This document shows, piece by piece, positions 26,911 through 35,484 of a stretch of DNA of 64,000 bases. The notes under the pieces were generated by a model, which did no database searches, was not told the DNA's origin, and saw nothing but the letters and a program-made list of their open reading frames with translations. The position numbers were made by a program, and so were the translations under genes. Numbering within the stretch: the stretch's first letter is position 1; each line of letters opens with the position of its first letter. Origin of the DNA: an uncultured Pelagibacteraceae bacterium (GTDB taxonomy: Bacteria; Pseudomonadota; Alphaproteobacteria; Pelagibacterales; Pelagibacteraceae); the NCBI GenBank assembly GCA_902571955.1, contig CACGDZ010000001.1, forward strand, positions 62,001 to 126,000, given 5' to 3'.

Positions 26911-27801
26911 TTAGTTTTTTATCCAATCCGGTTTATGAATATTTATTGAAGCTTCTTTTGTTTTAAAATTTGCTTTTTCATCAAAGTTTTCGTTTAGGTA
27001 TTTAATTAAAGCAAAAGGGTAGTCGCTATCAATTAAAACTTTACCTATTTCAATTTCATTATTATAAATACTTTCACCCTCATATAGTTTTCCATTAATT
27101 ACATTTATTGGAAACAGTCTTTTTGAAAGTTTGTTCTTTAATTTAATTCGCGCTGTATTTTCTTGACCAACATAACAACCTTTTTTGAAATCAATTCCAT
27201 TTAATTCTTCAAAATTGCATTCAATACCAAATAATTTGTCTTTCAATTTATTTAAATCTTTTGGAACTATTCCAAGCCCATGACTTAATGAATAATATTC
27301 ATTAAGATCAGCATCATGAAGATCTAGTTTTTTTAAAGATAAATAAAGTTTTTCTAGATTAACAATTAATCTAGCACCCAAATTCTTATTTCTTGGATCT
27401 AAGAATATTGGATCTTGTCTATATTTAAGTGTGTATCCAGCTTGATCTTCTGCTCCATCAAAAGTTAAGAATTTTTTATGAGAAAATGCTGCTACAACAA
27501 ATTCATTACTTAAATTTAGAATTTCAACTTTTGATCTTAATTTATATAGGGATAATTGTTTGAATAACTCCTCTGCCTGAGGTTTTTCACAATCCAAAAG
27601 ATATCCAGACTTATGTTTTACAATTATAAATTCATATAAAAATTTACCTTGAGGTGTAAGCAAGGAACTAAAAGAACTATTTACATCGCTTACTTTGTTT
27701 ATGTCGTTACTGATAAGATTTTGAAGAAACTCCTTTGAATCTTCTCCGTTAATATAAAGAATTGCTCTGTCATCTAAAATGTAAACGTTTTTGATATTCA
27801 T
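26911..27801 (-). CDS. ygfZ: YgfZ/GcvT-like folate-binding protein
   Basis: Folate-binding protein related to the glycine-cleavage T protein, involved in assembly or repair of certain iron-sulfur enzymes such as MiaB. The 296 residues contain the family signature KGCYVGQENTAR with the key cysteine at position 209, plus an N-terminal pattern DRAILYINGEDSKEFLQNLISND and SLLTPQGKFLYEFII. These are hallmarks of YgfZ (IbaG-independent, COG0354-type) proteins rather than of GcvT itself. It converges on the small membrane gene with a five-base gap and is divergent from the dihydroorotase-like gene. Confidence 0.88.
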   Translation of the reverse strand: MNIKNVYILDDRAILYINGEDSKEFLQNLISNDINKVSDVNSSFSSLLTPQGKFLYEFIIVKHKSGYLLDCEKPQAEELFKQLSLYKLRSKVEILNLSNEFVVAAFSHKKFLTFDGAEDQAGYTLKYRQDPIFLDPRNKNLGARLIVNLEKLYLSLKKLDLHDADLNEYYSLSHGLGIVPKDLNKLKDKLFGIECNFEELNGIDFKKGCYVGQENTARIKLKNKLSKRLFPINVINGKLYEGESIYNNEIEIGKVLIDSDYPFALIKYLNENFDEKANFKTKEASINIHKPDWIKN

Positions 27802-27844
27802 AATTGATTAATTATAAAATGTAATATAATAACAATTTTTCAAA

Positions 27845-29152
27845 ATGTTAGATCTTATAATTAAAAACGGACAATGTTACATTGATGATGAGTTAAAAGA
27901 TGTTGATGTTGCTATAAAAGATGGAAAAATTCAACAGATTGGACAAATTTCAGAGGAAGCAAAAAAAACAATTAATGCAGAGGGCCATACAGTATTACCT
28001 GGTTGTATAGATACTCAAACTCACTTTAGAGAGCCAGGATCAACGGACACTGAAGATCTTCATTCAGGTAGTAGAGCGGCAATAGCGGGAGGTATAACCA
28101 GTGTATTTGAAATGCCTAACACTAATCCGCCAACTTCAAATATGAAAGAATTTCAAAGAAAACTAGATCTTGCTAAAAATAGAATGTATTCCAATTATGC
28201 TTTTTATTTTGGAGCAACAGCAGACAACGCGAATGATTTAGCAAGTCTAGAAGGTTTAGAAGGTTGTTGTGGTATTAAACTTTTTGCAGGATCTTCCACT
28301 GGTAATTTATTAGTTGCTGAAGAAGACGATATAGATAAGGTTTTTCAAAATGCCTCAAAAGTAGTAGCGGTTCATTCTGAAGATGAGGCAATTTTAAATG
28401 TAAACAAGAAATTAATAAAAGAGGGCGATGTACATACCCATTCAGTTTGGAGGAGTGCAGAATGTGCAATAGCATCTACTAGAAGAATTGTACGAATTGC
28501 AGAAAAGTATAATAAAAAAGCTCATGTACTTCATATTACAACAAAAGAAGAAATAGATTTTCTATCTCAACATAAGGGAAACATTACATTTGAGATTACT
28601 CCTCAGCATTTAACTCTTTATGCACCAGATTGTTATGACAAGCTAGGAACATATGCTCAGATGAACCCACCGTTAAGAGATAAATCTCATTATGACAGGT
28701 TATGGTATGGAGTGAGAAATAATTTCAATGATACTATTGGATCTGATCACGCTCCTCATTTAAAAGAAAATAAAGATAAAGTATATCCAAATACTCCATC
28801 AGGAATGCCAGGAGTTCAAACTTTAATGCCTGTAATGTTAAATCATATAAATGATGGAAAATTATCACTTAACCAATTGATGAACTTTGTTTGTGAAAAT
28901 CCAGTTAAAATTTTTGGAATAAAAAACAAAGGGTTTATTAAAGAAGGTTATGATGCAGACTTTACAATCGTTGATATGAACAAAACTATTGAGATTAAAA
29001 ATGAAAATATTGAAAGTAAATGTAAATGGTCACCATTTAATGGTTTTAAATTCAAAGGAACACCTACTCATACAATTATTGCAGGCAAAATTAAAATGCA
29101 AAATGGTAAAATTTTAGGTGATCCTGATGGAAAACCTTTACAGTTTAGCTAA
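27845..29152 (+). CDS. pyrC: Dihydroorotase-like amidohydrolase
   Basis: A 435-residue cyclic amidohydrolase most like dihydroorotase, which interconverts carbamoyl aspartate and dihydroorotate in pyrimidine synthesis. The pattern includes GHTVLPGCIDTQTHFREPGS, EMPNTNPPTS, the carbamylated-lysine motif GIKLFAGSSTGNLL, AVHSEDE, AHVLHITTKEE, TPQHLTL and GSDHAPH. One point is odd: the usual metal motif D-x-H-x-H is D56-T-Q58-T-H60 here, so the first histidine is glutamine. I believe alphaproteobacterial relatives share this, but it makes assignment as the main PyrC less certain. The end overlaps the convergent SMR gene by eight bases. Confidence 0.78.
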   Translation: MLDLIIKNGQCYIDDELKDVDVAIKDGKIQQIGQISEEAKKTINAEGHTVLPGCIDTQTHFREPGSTDTEDLHSGSRAAIAGGITSVFEMPNTNPPTSNMKEFQRKLDLAKNRMYSNYAFYFGATADNANDLASLEGLEGCCGIKLFAGSSTGNLLVAEEDDIDKVFQNASKVVAVHSEDEAILNVNKKLIKEGDVHTHSVWRSAECAIASTRRIVRIAEKYNKKAHVLHITTKEEIDFLSQHKGNITFEITPQHLTLYAPDCYDKLGTYAQMNPPLRDKSHYDRLWYGVRNNFNDTIGSDHAPHLKENKDKVYPNTPSGMPGVQTLMPVMLNHINDGKLSLNQLMNFVCENPVKIFGIKNKGFIKEGYDADFTIVDMNKTIEIKNENIESKCKWSPFNGFKFKGTPTHTIIAGKIKMQNGKILGDPDGKPLQFS

Positions 29153-29477
29153 GCTTTCCAGTAAAACTATTTACTAAAATTACACCTATCACTATTAAGA
29201 ATAGTCCCAATATTGCTTGCCAAGCTAAAGTTTGTTTAAAAAATATATAGCCTAGAATTGCGATTGTAAAAATTCCTAATCCACTCCATGTTGCATAAAC
29301 AATTGCTATTGGAAGTTTATCAACTACAAAAGTTAACAGATAAAAAGCTGTCAGATAAAATATAGATAAGGCAACTGTTGGTATAAGTTTTGTGAAGTTT
29401 TGAGACACAGGAAGTAGCATTGTTCCAGCAACTTCGCAAAATATTGCAGCGATTAAAAAAATATAAGTTTTAACCAT
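29145..29477 (-). CDS. Small multidrug resistance (SMR/EmrE-type) transporter
   Basis: A 110-residue protein with four membrane helices, typical of the SMR family, which works as a dimer and exchanges protons for cationic compounds. The essential membrane-embedded glutamate is present at E15 (IFCEVAGT), and the ATWSGLGIFTIAILGYIFFKQTLAWQ pattern spans helices three and four. Only one subunit is encoded, suggesting an EmrE/Gdx-like homodimer; some family members export guanidinium rather than drugs and the sequence alone does not decide. It overlaps prpE by eight bases and is likely in the same transcript. Confidence 0.87.
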   Translation of the reverse strand: MVKTYIFLIAAIFCEVAGTMLLPVSQNFTKLIPTVALSIFYLTAFYLLTFVVDKLPIAIVYATWSGLGIFTIAILGYIFFKQTLAWQAILGLFLIVIGVILVNSFTGKLS

Positions 29478-31371
29478 TGTTTAAGATTTTGTGATTAATT
29501 AAATCTTCTTTTATTTCTGTTAAAATTGCAGGATCATCAATTGTCGGTGGGATTTTATACTCAACACCATCTGCAATTTTCCTAATGGTTCCTCTTAAAA
29601 TTTTTCCTGATCTTGTTTTTGGTAATCTTTTAATAACAATTACTACTTTAAATGCTGCAACTGGACCTATTTTGTCTCTTACCATTTGCACACATTCTTT
29701 AGATATAGTGTCATTGTCTTTATCTACGCCTGATTTTAAAACTACTAAACCAATAGGTAATTGACCTTTTAAATTATCTGCTATTCCAAGAACCGCACAT
29801 TCAGCAACTGATTGATGCTCGGACAATACTTCTTCAATTGCACCTGTAGACAACCTATGACCAGCTACGTTAATTATGTCATCAGTTCTCGACATGATCC
29901 AAATATAACCATCGTCGTCAATATGACCCGCATCATATGTTTGATAGTAACCATCATAATTAGACATATAGTTTTCCTTATATCGTTGGTCTGCGTTCCA
30001 TAAAGTAGGGAATGTGCCTGGAGGCAAAGGTAGCTTTACTACTATATCTCCCATTTCATTGGGTTTCGCTAAAGATTGATCTGGCTTGATAATTTTTACG
30101 TCGTAACCAGGTACGGCCTTACATGCCGAACCATATTTCGTTTCCATCATTTCAATTCCTGTGCAATTTGAGCTAATTGCCCAGCTAGTCTCTGTTTGCC
30201 ACCAATGATCAATAACTGGAACCTTAAGTAAATTCTCAGCCCACTTTATAGTATCTGGATCAGCTCTCTCTCCAGCAAGAAATAAGCTTTCAAAGCTGCT
30301 TAGATCATATTTTGAGAAAAATTTACCCTCAGGATCTTCTTTCTTAATTGCTCTAAAAGCTGTTGGAGCTGTAAAAAGAGATTTAACTTTATATTCTGAA
30401 ATGATTTTCCAGAAAGCCCCAGCATCTGGTGTCCCTACTGGCTTACCCTCAAACAAAACTGTAGTGCATCCTTTAAATAAAGGAGCGTAGACAATATAAG
30501 AGTGTCCAACAATCCAGCCAATATCACTTGCAGACCACCAAATATCATCTGTATTTATGTTGTAGATATTTTTCATAGTCCATTTGAGAGCTACAATATG
30601 ACCACCAATATCTCTCACTATACCTTTTGGAGTTCCTGTTGTACCTGAAGTATATAAAATGTATGCAAACTCATTAGAGTTCATCTCAACACAGTCAACA
30701 TCTTTAGCACTAGATACAACTTCCTCCCAACTAATCTCATTTGGAGCATTTAATTTTACTTCATGACCATGTCTTTGAAACAAAATCATCTTTTCAATTT
30801 TGTGACTGGCTATTTTAATAGCTTCATCAACAAGAGGTTTGTACTCAACAGTTCTTCCCGGCTCAAAACCGCATGAAGCAGTTACTAATAACTTTGCTTT
30901 ACTGTCATCTATTCTGCTTGCTAGTTCATTAGATGCAAACCCACCAAAAACTACCGAGTGAATTGCCCCAATTCTTGCACAAGCTAGCATTGCAACTACT
31001 GCTTCAGGTATCATTGGCATGTAAATAATTACTCGGTCACCTTTATTAGCCCCTTGTGCCTTTAGTGCTCCTGCAAACTTAGAGACCTTTGACCTTAATT
31101 CCTCATAAGTGAACTTACTTTTTTTACCTGTAATGGGACTATCGTAGATTAAGGCTGTTGTTTGACCTCTTCCCTGATCAATATGAACATCTAAAGCGTT
31201 ATAACAGGTGTTTGTAACCCCATCTTCGAACCATTTATAGAAAGGTGGATTAGATTTATTTAAAATTTTTGCTGGTTTTTTAAACCAAAAGATATCTTCA
31301 GAGGCTTGCTGCCAAAATTTTTCAGGATTTTTAATTGAATTTTCATAAATTTCATTAAACTTAGAAGGCAT
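29470..31371 (-). CDS. prpE: Propionyl-CoA synthetase-type acyl-CoA ligase
   Basis: AMP-forming ligase that activates propionate (or acetate) with CoA. The 633 residues contain the adenylate core YTSGTTGTPKGIVRDIGGH, a sequence typical of PrpE rather than of AcsA (which usually has SGSTGKPKG), plus WWQTETSW, YQTYDAGHIDDDGYIWIMSRTDDIINVAGHRLST, and the C-terminal acetylation-type lysine motif KTRSGKILRGTIRKIADG. It reads divergently from proteorhodopsin across a 210-base gap. No methylcitrate or methylmalonyl pathway genes are in the window. Confidence 0.88.
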   Translation of the reverse strand: MPSKFNEIYENSIKNPEKFWQQASEDIFWFKKPAKILNKSNPPFYKWFEDGVTNTCYNALDVHIDQGRGQTTALIYDSPITGKKSKFTYEELRSKVSKFAGALKAQGANKGDRVIIYMPMIPEAVVAMLACARIGAIHSVVFGGFASNELASRIDDSKAKLLVTASCGFEPGRTVEYKPLVDEAIKIASHKIEKMILFQRHGHEVKLNAPNEISWEEVVSSAKDVDCVEMNSNEFAYILYTSGTTGTPKGIVRDIGGHIVALKWTMKNIYNINTDDIWWSASDIGWIVGHSYIVYAPLFKGCTTVLFEGKPVGTPDAGAFWKIISEYKVKSLFTAPTAFRAIKKEDPEGKFFSKYDLSSFESLFLAGERADPDTIKWAENLLKVPVIDHWWQTETSWAISSNCTGIEMMETKYGSACKAVPGYDVKIIKPDQSLAKPNEMGDIVVKLPLPPGTFPTLWNADQRYKENYMSNYDGYYQTYDAGHIDDDGYIWIMSRTDDIINVAGHRLSTGAIEEVLSEHQSVAECAVLGIADNLKGQLPIGLVVLKSGVDKDNDTISKECVQMVRDKIGPVAAFKVVIVIKRLPKTRSGKILRGTIRKIADGVEYKIPPTIDDPAILTEIKEDLINHKILNNG

Positions 31372-31517
31372 ATAAATTTGATTCGAATTCCTTAATTTTT
31401 TTGGTTTTTAACTTATAAATTGTATTTAATTTTAAAAATTAAGTAAAATCAATGCTTATTAGTGACAATTAAGTCTTCATAAAACTATTTTAATTTGCTA
31501 TTTAACCACCAAATTGG

Positions 31518-31551
31518 CTTAAGGTAACTTAAGTCTAGTTTATATAAACTA
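31518..31551 (+). promoter_or_regulatory. Candidate proteorhodopsin promoter/operator: phased CTTAAG pair and a 16-bp palindrome
   Basis: Thirty bases before the rhodopsin ATG sits a perfect 16-base palindrome, TAGTTTATATAAACTA (31536-31551), with a -10-like TATAAA (31543-31548) inside it. Just upstream are two copies of CTTAAG (31518-31523 and 31528-31533) spaced exactly ten bases, one DNA turn. Symmetry plus phasing suggests a dimeric regulator or a symmetric core promoter; no good -35 box is visible. In such A+T-rich DNA short palindromes can arise by chance, so function is inferred. Confidence 0.35.
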
Positions 31552-31581
31552 AAATAAAAACTAACGAAGAGGGAGTTTTTT

Positions 31582-32355
31582 ATGAAAAAACTTAAACTGT
31601 TTGCTTTAGCAGCTATGGCCTTGATAGGATTTTCAGGTATAGCTATTGCAGCAGACGCAACGATGTTGATGCAAGATGACTTCGTAGGAATTTCATTCTG
31701 GGTTATCTCTATGGGAATGTTAGCAGCTACTGCTTTCTTTTTCATGGAAGCAGGCAATGTCGCATCAGGCTGGAGAACATCAGTTATTGTTGCTGGTCTA
31801 GTAACTGGTATTGCATTCATACACTACATGTACATGAGAGAAGTATGGGTTGCTACTGGAGACTCGCCAACTGTTTACAGATACATTGACTGGTTAATCA
31901 CTGTGCCACTACAGATGGTAGAATTTTATTTAATTCTAGCGGCTATTGGTAAAGCAAACTCTGGAATGTTCTGGAGATTGTTAATCGGTTCATTAGTAAT
32001 GCTAATCGGTGGATACTTAGGTGAAGCAGGATATATCAATGCTACACTTGGTTTCATCATCGGAATGGCAGGTTGGGTATACATTCTTTATGAAGTATTC
32101 TCAGGTGAAGCTGGTAAAGCTGCAGCGAAAAGTGGAAACAAGGCTCTTGTAACTGCTTTTGGTGCAATGAGAATGATTGTTACAGTAGGTTGGGCAATTT
32201 ACCCATTAGGTTACATTTTTGGTTATCTAACAGGTGGTGTAGACGCTGACTCACTTAACGTCGTTTACAACTTAGCTGACTTCATTAACAAAATTGCATT
32301 TGGTCTAGTAATCTGGGCTGCTGCAACTAGTTCAAGCGGAAGAAGAGCTAAGTAA
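31582..32355 (+). CDS. Proteorhodopsin, blue-absorbing type
   Basis: Light-driven proton pump of the inner membrane, 257 residues with a cleavable signal peptide (cut near AIAADA) and seven helices. Key residues align six positions beyond the reference numbering: H81 (75), proton acceptor D103 (97) in RYIDWLITVP, tuning site Q111 (105), proton donor E114 (108) and retinal lysine K237 (231) in DFINKIAF. Glutamine at the tuning site marks the blue-absorbing form found in clear open-ocean water. A strong ribosome site (GAAGAGGGAG) precedes the ATG and a terminator follows, so the gene is probably a single-gene transcript. No retinal synthesis genes are in the window. Confidence 0.97.
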   Translation: MKKLKLFALAAMALIGFSGIAIAADATMLMQDDFVGISFWVISMGMLAATAFFFMEAGNVASGWRTSVIVAGLVTGIAFIHYMYMREVWVATGDSPTVYRYIDWLITVPLQMVEFYLILAAIGKANSGMFWRLLIGSLVMLIGGYLGEAGYINATLGFIIGMAGWVYILYEVFSGEAGKAAAKSGNKALVTAFGAMRMIVTVGWAIYPLGYIFGYLTGGVDADSLNVVYNLADFINKIAFGLVIWAAATSSSGRRAK

Positions 32356-32374
32356 TTTAGCTAAAATTTAAATT

Positions 32375-32411
32375 AAGGGCAGGTACAATTTTGTACTTGC
32401 CCTTTTTTTTT
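32375..32411 (+). terminator. Rho-independent terminator after proteorhodopsin
   Basis: GGGCAGGTACA and TGTACTTGCCC pair (one G-T) around a short ATTT-type loop and run into nine T residues. It lies 20 bases after the rhodopsin stop and before the desaturase ATG, separating the two transcripts. Confidence 0.9.
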
Positions 32412-32456
32412 GTCTTTATTAAAAATATATACAACAAATATACATATTTTTATTTT

Positions 32457-33458
32457 ATGGATGTTAAATTAGAAAAATGGCATAAATGCCGAGTTGATAT
32501 AGAAGTTCTCAAGGAACTCTCAAAAAAATCTGATATCAAAGGGCTTCAACATGTTTCGGTTTTTTTTGGATTGTTATTAGCAACAGGAATTTTGGCTTAT
32601 ATAACTTGGGGCACATGGTGGTCTGCTTTTTGGTTTTTGGTTTACGGAAACATATATGGTTTTTCAAATCCATTATGGCATGAGACAGGTCACAAAACAG
32701 CTTTTCAATCAAAATTTTTAAACGAATTTTTTTACTATATTTCTTCATACCTCTCAAATTTTGAACCAGTAAGATGGAGATATACACATTTTGTTCATCA
32801 TGGAAATACATATTCAACAGAAAATCCATATGATCATGAAATTGAATATGGAAATAATTTAAAAGAAACCCCAAAAAATTTATTAATAAATTTAATTCCT
32901 TTTATGGAACTTGTTTTTTTTAAAAAAAGTATAGCTTACGAAATTATTCTTCATGCATTGGGTGTAAAAACGAAAGTGATGCAAGATTGCATTCCTGAAA
33001 ATGCACAATCAAAAGTTATTTTTAATTCTAGAATTTTTGTTGCAATTTGGATTGCAATTATTTTGTGGTCTTTAATTACATTATCTTGGTTGCCAGTTTT
33101 GTTTTTTTTATTACCAAAATTTTATGGAAGAACTTTACATAAACTGGTTTCTTTCACTCAACATGCTGGTTTAGCAAGAGATATTAAAGATCATAGATAC
33201 ACAACAAGAGAAATGTATTTAAATCCTATTTTAAGTTTTTTATACTGGAAAATGGAATACCATGTAACTCATCACATGTTTCCAACAGTCCCATCTTATA
33301 ACTTAGATAAACTTCACCATCATATTAAAGATCAATTACCAAGAACAAATGATGGTTTGATTGATGCTTACAAAGAAATTTTACCAGCTTTGATGAAACA
33401 AAAAGAGGATTCTGACTACTTTTTTAAAAAAGAAGTCCCTGACCCACAAAATGCATAA
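32457..33458 (+). CDS. Membrane fatty acid desaturase-like di-iron enzyme
   Basis: A 333-residue membrane protein with the three histidine boxes of the desaturase/hydroxylase superfamily: HETGH at 75-79, HFVHH at 111-115 and HVTHH at 269-273, separated by hydrophobic helices at about 33-68 and 193-220. An extra histidine-rich stretch (LDKLHHHIKDQLP) follows. I place the start at the ATG at 32457; the longer frame from 32391 would begin inside the terminator hairpin of the preceding gene. Boxes alone do not tell whether it desaturates fatty acids or hydroxylates another lipid. A ferredoxin and reductase directly downstream would be plausible electron donors. Confidence 0.82.
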   Translation: MDVKLEKWHKCRVDIEVLKELSKKSDIKGLQHVSVFFGLLLATGILAYITWGTWWSAFWFLVYGNIYGFSNPLWHETGHKTAFQSKFLNEFFYYISSYLSNFEPVRWRYTHFVHHGNTYSTENPYDHEIEYGNNLKETPKNLLINLIPFMELVFFKKSIAYEIILHALGVKTKVMQDCIPENAQSKVIFNSRIFVAIWIAIILWSLITLSWLPVLFFLLPKFYGRTLHKLVSFTQHAGLARDIKDHRYTTREMYLNPILSFLYWKMEYHVTHHMFPTVPSYNLDKLHHHIKDQLPRTNDGLIDAYKEILPALMKQKEDSDYFFKKEVPDPQNA

Positions 33459-33518
33459 ATTTGACCAAGTATTTTTTTAATTACTTGTTCAATTTAGATA
33501 AGAACTTATATATATCGC

Positions 33519-33839
33519 ATGGCAAAAATTATATACCACACTCATGATAATAAAACTCATACAGTTGATGTTCAAAAAGGATTAACTGTTATGGAGGGTG
33601 CTATTCAAAATGATATTCCAGGTATCGATGCAGATTGTGGAGGCGGAATGGCATGCGCAACATGCCATGTTTATGTCAAAGAAGAATGGTTAGATAAACT
33701 TCCAATAAAAGAGGATGGTGAGGAAGATATGCTGGATATGGCTTTTGAACCAAAAAAAAATAGTCGATTAAGTTGTCAATTAATTGTTTCAGATGAATTA
33801 GATGGATTAGAAGTTAATATTCCATCAAAGCAAAGCTAG
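33519..33839 (+). CDS. 2Fe-2S ferredoxin (adrenodoxin-like)
   Basis: A 106-residue soluble electron carrier. Cluster ligands fit the vertebrate/bacterial-type pattern: C40, C46 and C49 in [17 protein letters not shown], and C86 in RLSCQLIV. The acidic stretch between ([14 protein letters not shown]) is the usual partner-docking surface. Its stop is directly followed by the ATG of the flavoprotein reductase, implying co-translation of a reductase-ferredoxin pair. This type often serves P450s, oxygenases or Fe-S assembly; the desaturase 60 bases upstream is a good candidate client. Confidence 0.94.
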   Translation: MAKIIYHTHDNKTHTVDVQKGLTVMEGAIQNDIPGIDADCGGGMACATCHVYVKEEWLDKLPIKEDGEEDMLDMAFEPKKNSRLSCQLIVSDELDGLEVNIPSKQS

Positions 33840-34856
33840 ATGAATAAAACAGACGTATTAATTATTGGAGCAGGACCTACAGGGTTATTTTGTGCTCATC
33901 AACTTGGAATCATAGGTTTAAGTTGCGAGATAGTGGACAATCTTGATAAAGCAGGAGGCCAATGTATTGAGCTTTACCCAGATAAACCTATTTACGACAT
34001 CCCAGCATTACCTAAGTGTACTGGTGAGGAACTTACGGATAATCTTTTACAACAAATTAAACCTTTTAAAGTTAAATTTCATTTAAACGAAAGAGTAGAG
34101 CAGCTCAAAAAAATTGAAAACAGATGGAATATTAAAACCTCTGGTGGAATAGAATTTGACGTTGCAGCGATTGTTATAGCAGGAGGTGTTGGCTCTTTTG
34201 AGCCCAGAAAATTCTCAATAAAAGAAATTGAGAAGTTTGAAGGGACTTCTTTATTTTATTCAATTAAAGATAAGTCAATATTTAAAGACAAAACTATTTC
34301 AATATTTGGAGGAGGAGATTCAGCTTTAGATTGGGCTGTTGAGTTATCAAATACTTCAAAAGTAAATTTAATACATAGAAGAGATGGTTTCAGCGGAGCG
34401 GAGTCCAGCGTTCAAAAAGTCAAAGAATTAGATGAAAAAGGAAAAATAAAATTATTTACAAAGTTTCAAATTGAATCTGTTATTGGAGAAAAAAATATTG
34501 AATCAGTTAAAATAAAGCATGATGAAGGGGAGACTAAAGAAATAAAATCTGATTATGTTCTTGGTTTTTTTGGTTTAATTATGCAACTTGGTCCTATTTT
34601 AGAATGGGGACTAAATATCAATAAAAAAACTATTGAGGTCAATACTGAAAATTTTGAAACAAATATAAATGGAATATTCGCAATCGGAGATATATGTTCT
34701 TATCCAGGAAAATTAAAATTAATTCTTTCAGGCTTCCATGAAGGAGCATTAGCAGCAAGAGGTTGTTTTAAATATGCTAAACCAGATGAAAAATTAAGAT
34801 TTGAATTCACAACAACATCAAAAGCCGCACAAGAAAGACTTGGAATTAAAAAATGA
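33840..34856 (+). CDS. Ferredoxin--NADP(+) reductase, thioredoxin-reductase-like type
   Basis: A 338-residue two-dinucleotide-domain flavoprotein. The FAD fold begins at residue 5 (LIIGAGPTGLFCAHQLG), followed by GGQCIELYPDKPIYDIPA, and a second Rossmann loop for NADP in SIFGGGDSALDWAVEL; the C-terminal FAD contact is GIFAIGDICSYPGKLKLI. The CxxC pair of true thioredoxin reductase is missing, and the GGQC-x-x-LYP-x-K-x-IYD-x-PA pattern is that of the Bacillus YumC-type ferredoxin-NADP reductase. Position directly after ferredoxin supports that role. It overlaps the GST gene by four bases. Confidence 0.9.
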   Translation: MNKTDVLIIGAGPTGLFCAHQLGIIGLSCEIVDNLDKAGGQCIELYPDKPIYDIPALPKCTGEELTDNLLQQIKPFKVKFHLNERVEQLKKIENRWNIKTSGGIEFDVAAIVIAGGVGSFEPRKFSIKEIEKFEGTSLFYSIKDKSIFKDKTISIFGGGDSALDWAVELSNTSKVNLIHRRDGFSGAESSVQKVKELDEKGKIKLFTKFQIESVIGEKNIESVKIKHDEGETKEIKSDYVLGFFGLIMQLGPILEWGLNINKKTIEVNTENFETNINGIFAIGDICSYPGKLKLILSGFHEGALAARGCFKYAKPDEKLRFEFTTTSKAAQERLGIKK

Positions 34857-35479
34857 TAGAACTTTTTTCTGCTAATACTCCTAATGGATGGAAAATTAGC
34901 ATCATGCTTGAAGAAATTGGTTATGAGTATAAGGTTACTAAAGTTGATATAGGTAAAGAAGAGCAATTTAAACCAGAGTTTATAAAAATAAGCCCTTTTG
35001 GAAAAATTCCTGTGATTATTGATCATCAGACAAACAAAAGTATTTTTGAGTCTGGTGCAATTCTTATGTACTTAGCAGACAAAAGTGGAAAGTTTTATGA
35101 TCAAAAAGACAGACTGGTTATTAATCAATGGTTGATGGCTCAAATGGGAACTGTTGGGCCAATGATAGGGCAACATCATCAATTTCATCATTATAATCCT
35201 GGAAAAAGTGAATTTGGTGAAGAAAGATATTTTAAAATTACTAAAAGAATTTATGGAGAATTAGATGCGAGGTTAAACGAAACTAAATTTCTTGCTGGTT
35301 CTGATTATACGATTGCTGATATTGCAACATGGCCCTGGATGGCGAGACATGAATGGCACGACATTGGTTTGAAAAGTTACAAAAACTTATCAAGATGGTA
35401 CTTAGACATTGCTGAACGTGAAGCAGTAATAAAAGGTTATGCTTTTATGGACAATGAAGCTAAAATACCAAAATATTAA
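34853..35479 (+). CDS. Glutathione S-transferase family protein (YghU/YfcG-like)
   Basis: A 208-residue GST with an N-terminal thioredoxin-like domain (MIELFSANTPNGWKISIMLEEIG, FGKIPVIID, SIFESGAILMYLADK) and an all-alpha C-terminal domain (FLAGSDYTIADIATWPWMARHEW). The TPNGWK start and QWLMAQMGTVGPMIGQHHQF segment are those of the nu-class, disulfide-reductase-like bacterial GSTs. It overlaps the reductase stop by four bases (ATGA), so the ferredoxin, reductase and GST genes form one operon. Substrate unknown; redox or lipid-peroxide handling would fit the neighbours. Confidence 0.9.
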   Translation: MIELFSANTPNGWKISIMLEEIGYEYKVTKVDIGKEEQFKPEFIKISPFGKIPVIIDHQTNKSIFESGAILMYLADKSGKFYDQKDRLVINQWLMAQMGTVGPMIGQHHQFHHYNPGKSEFGEERYFKITKRIYGELDARLNETKFLAGSDYTIADIATWPWMARHEWHDIGLKSYKNLSRWYLDIAEREAVIKGYAFMDNEAKIPKY

Positions 35480-35484
35480 AAAAC

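Noticed and set aside
31485-31820. 111-residue minus-strand frame over the rhodopsin start
   Set aside because: Antisense to the signal peptide and helix A of proteorhodopsin; the composition is a mirror of that gene.
32391-32456. Longer start for the desaturase gene
   Set aside because: The first codons would lie in the terminator hairpin of the preceding gene; the ATG at 32457 fits the family.
33464-33488. Hairpin CAAGTA...TACTTG between desaturase and ferredoxin
   Set aside because: Only six pairs, all near A+T-rich DNA, and no T run follows; not counted as a terminator.
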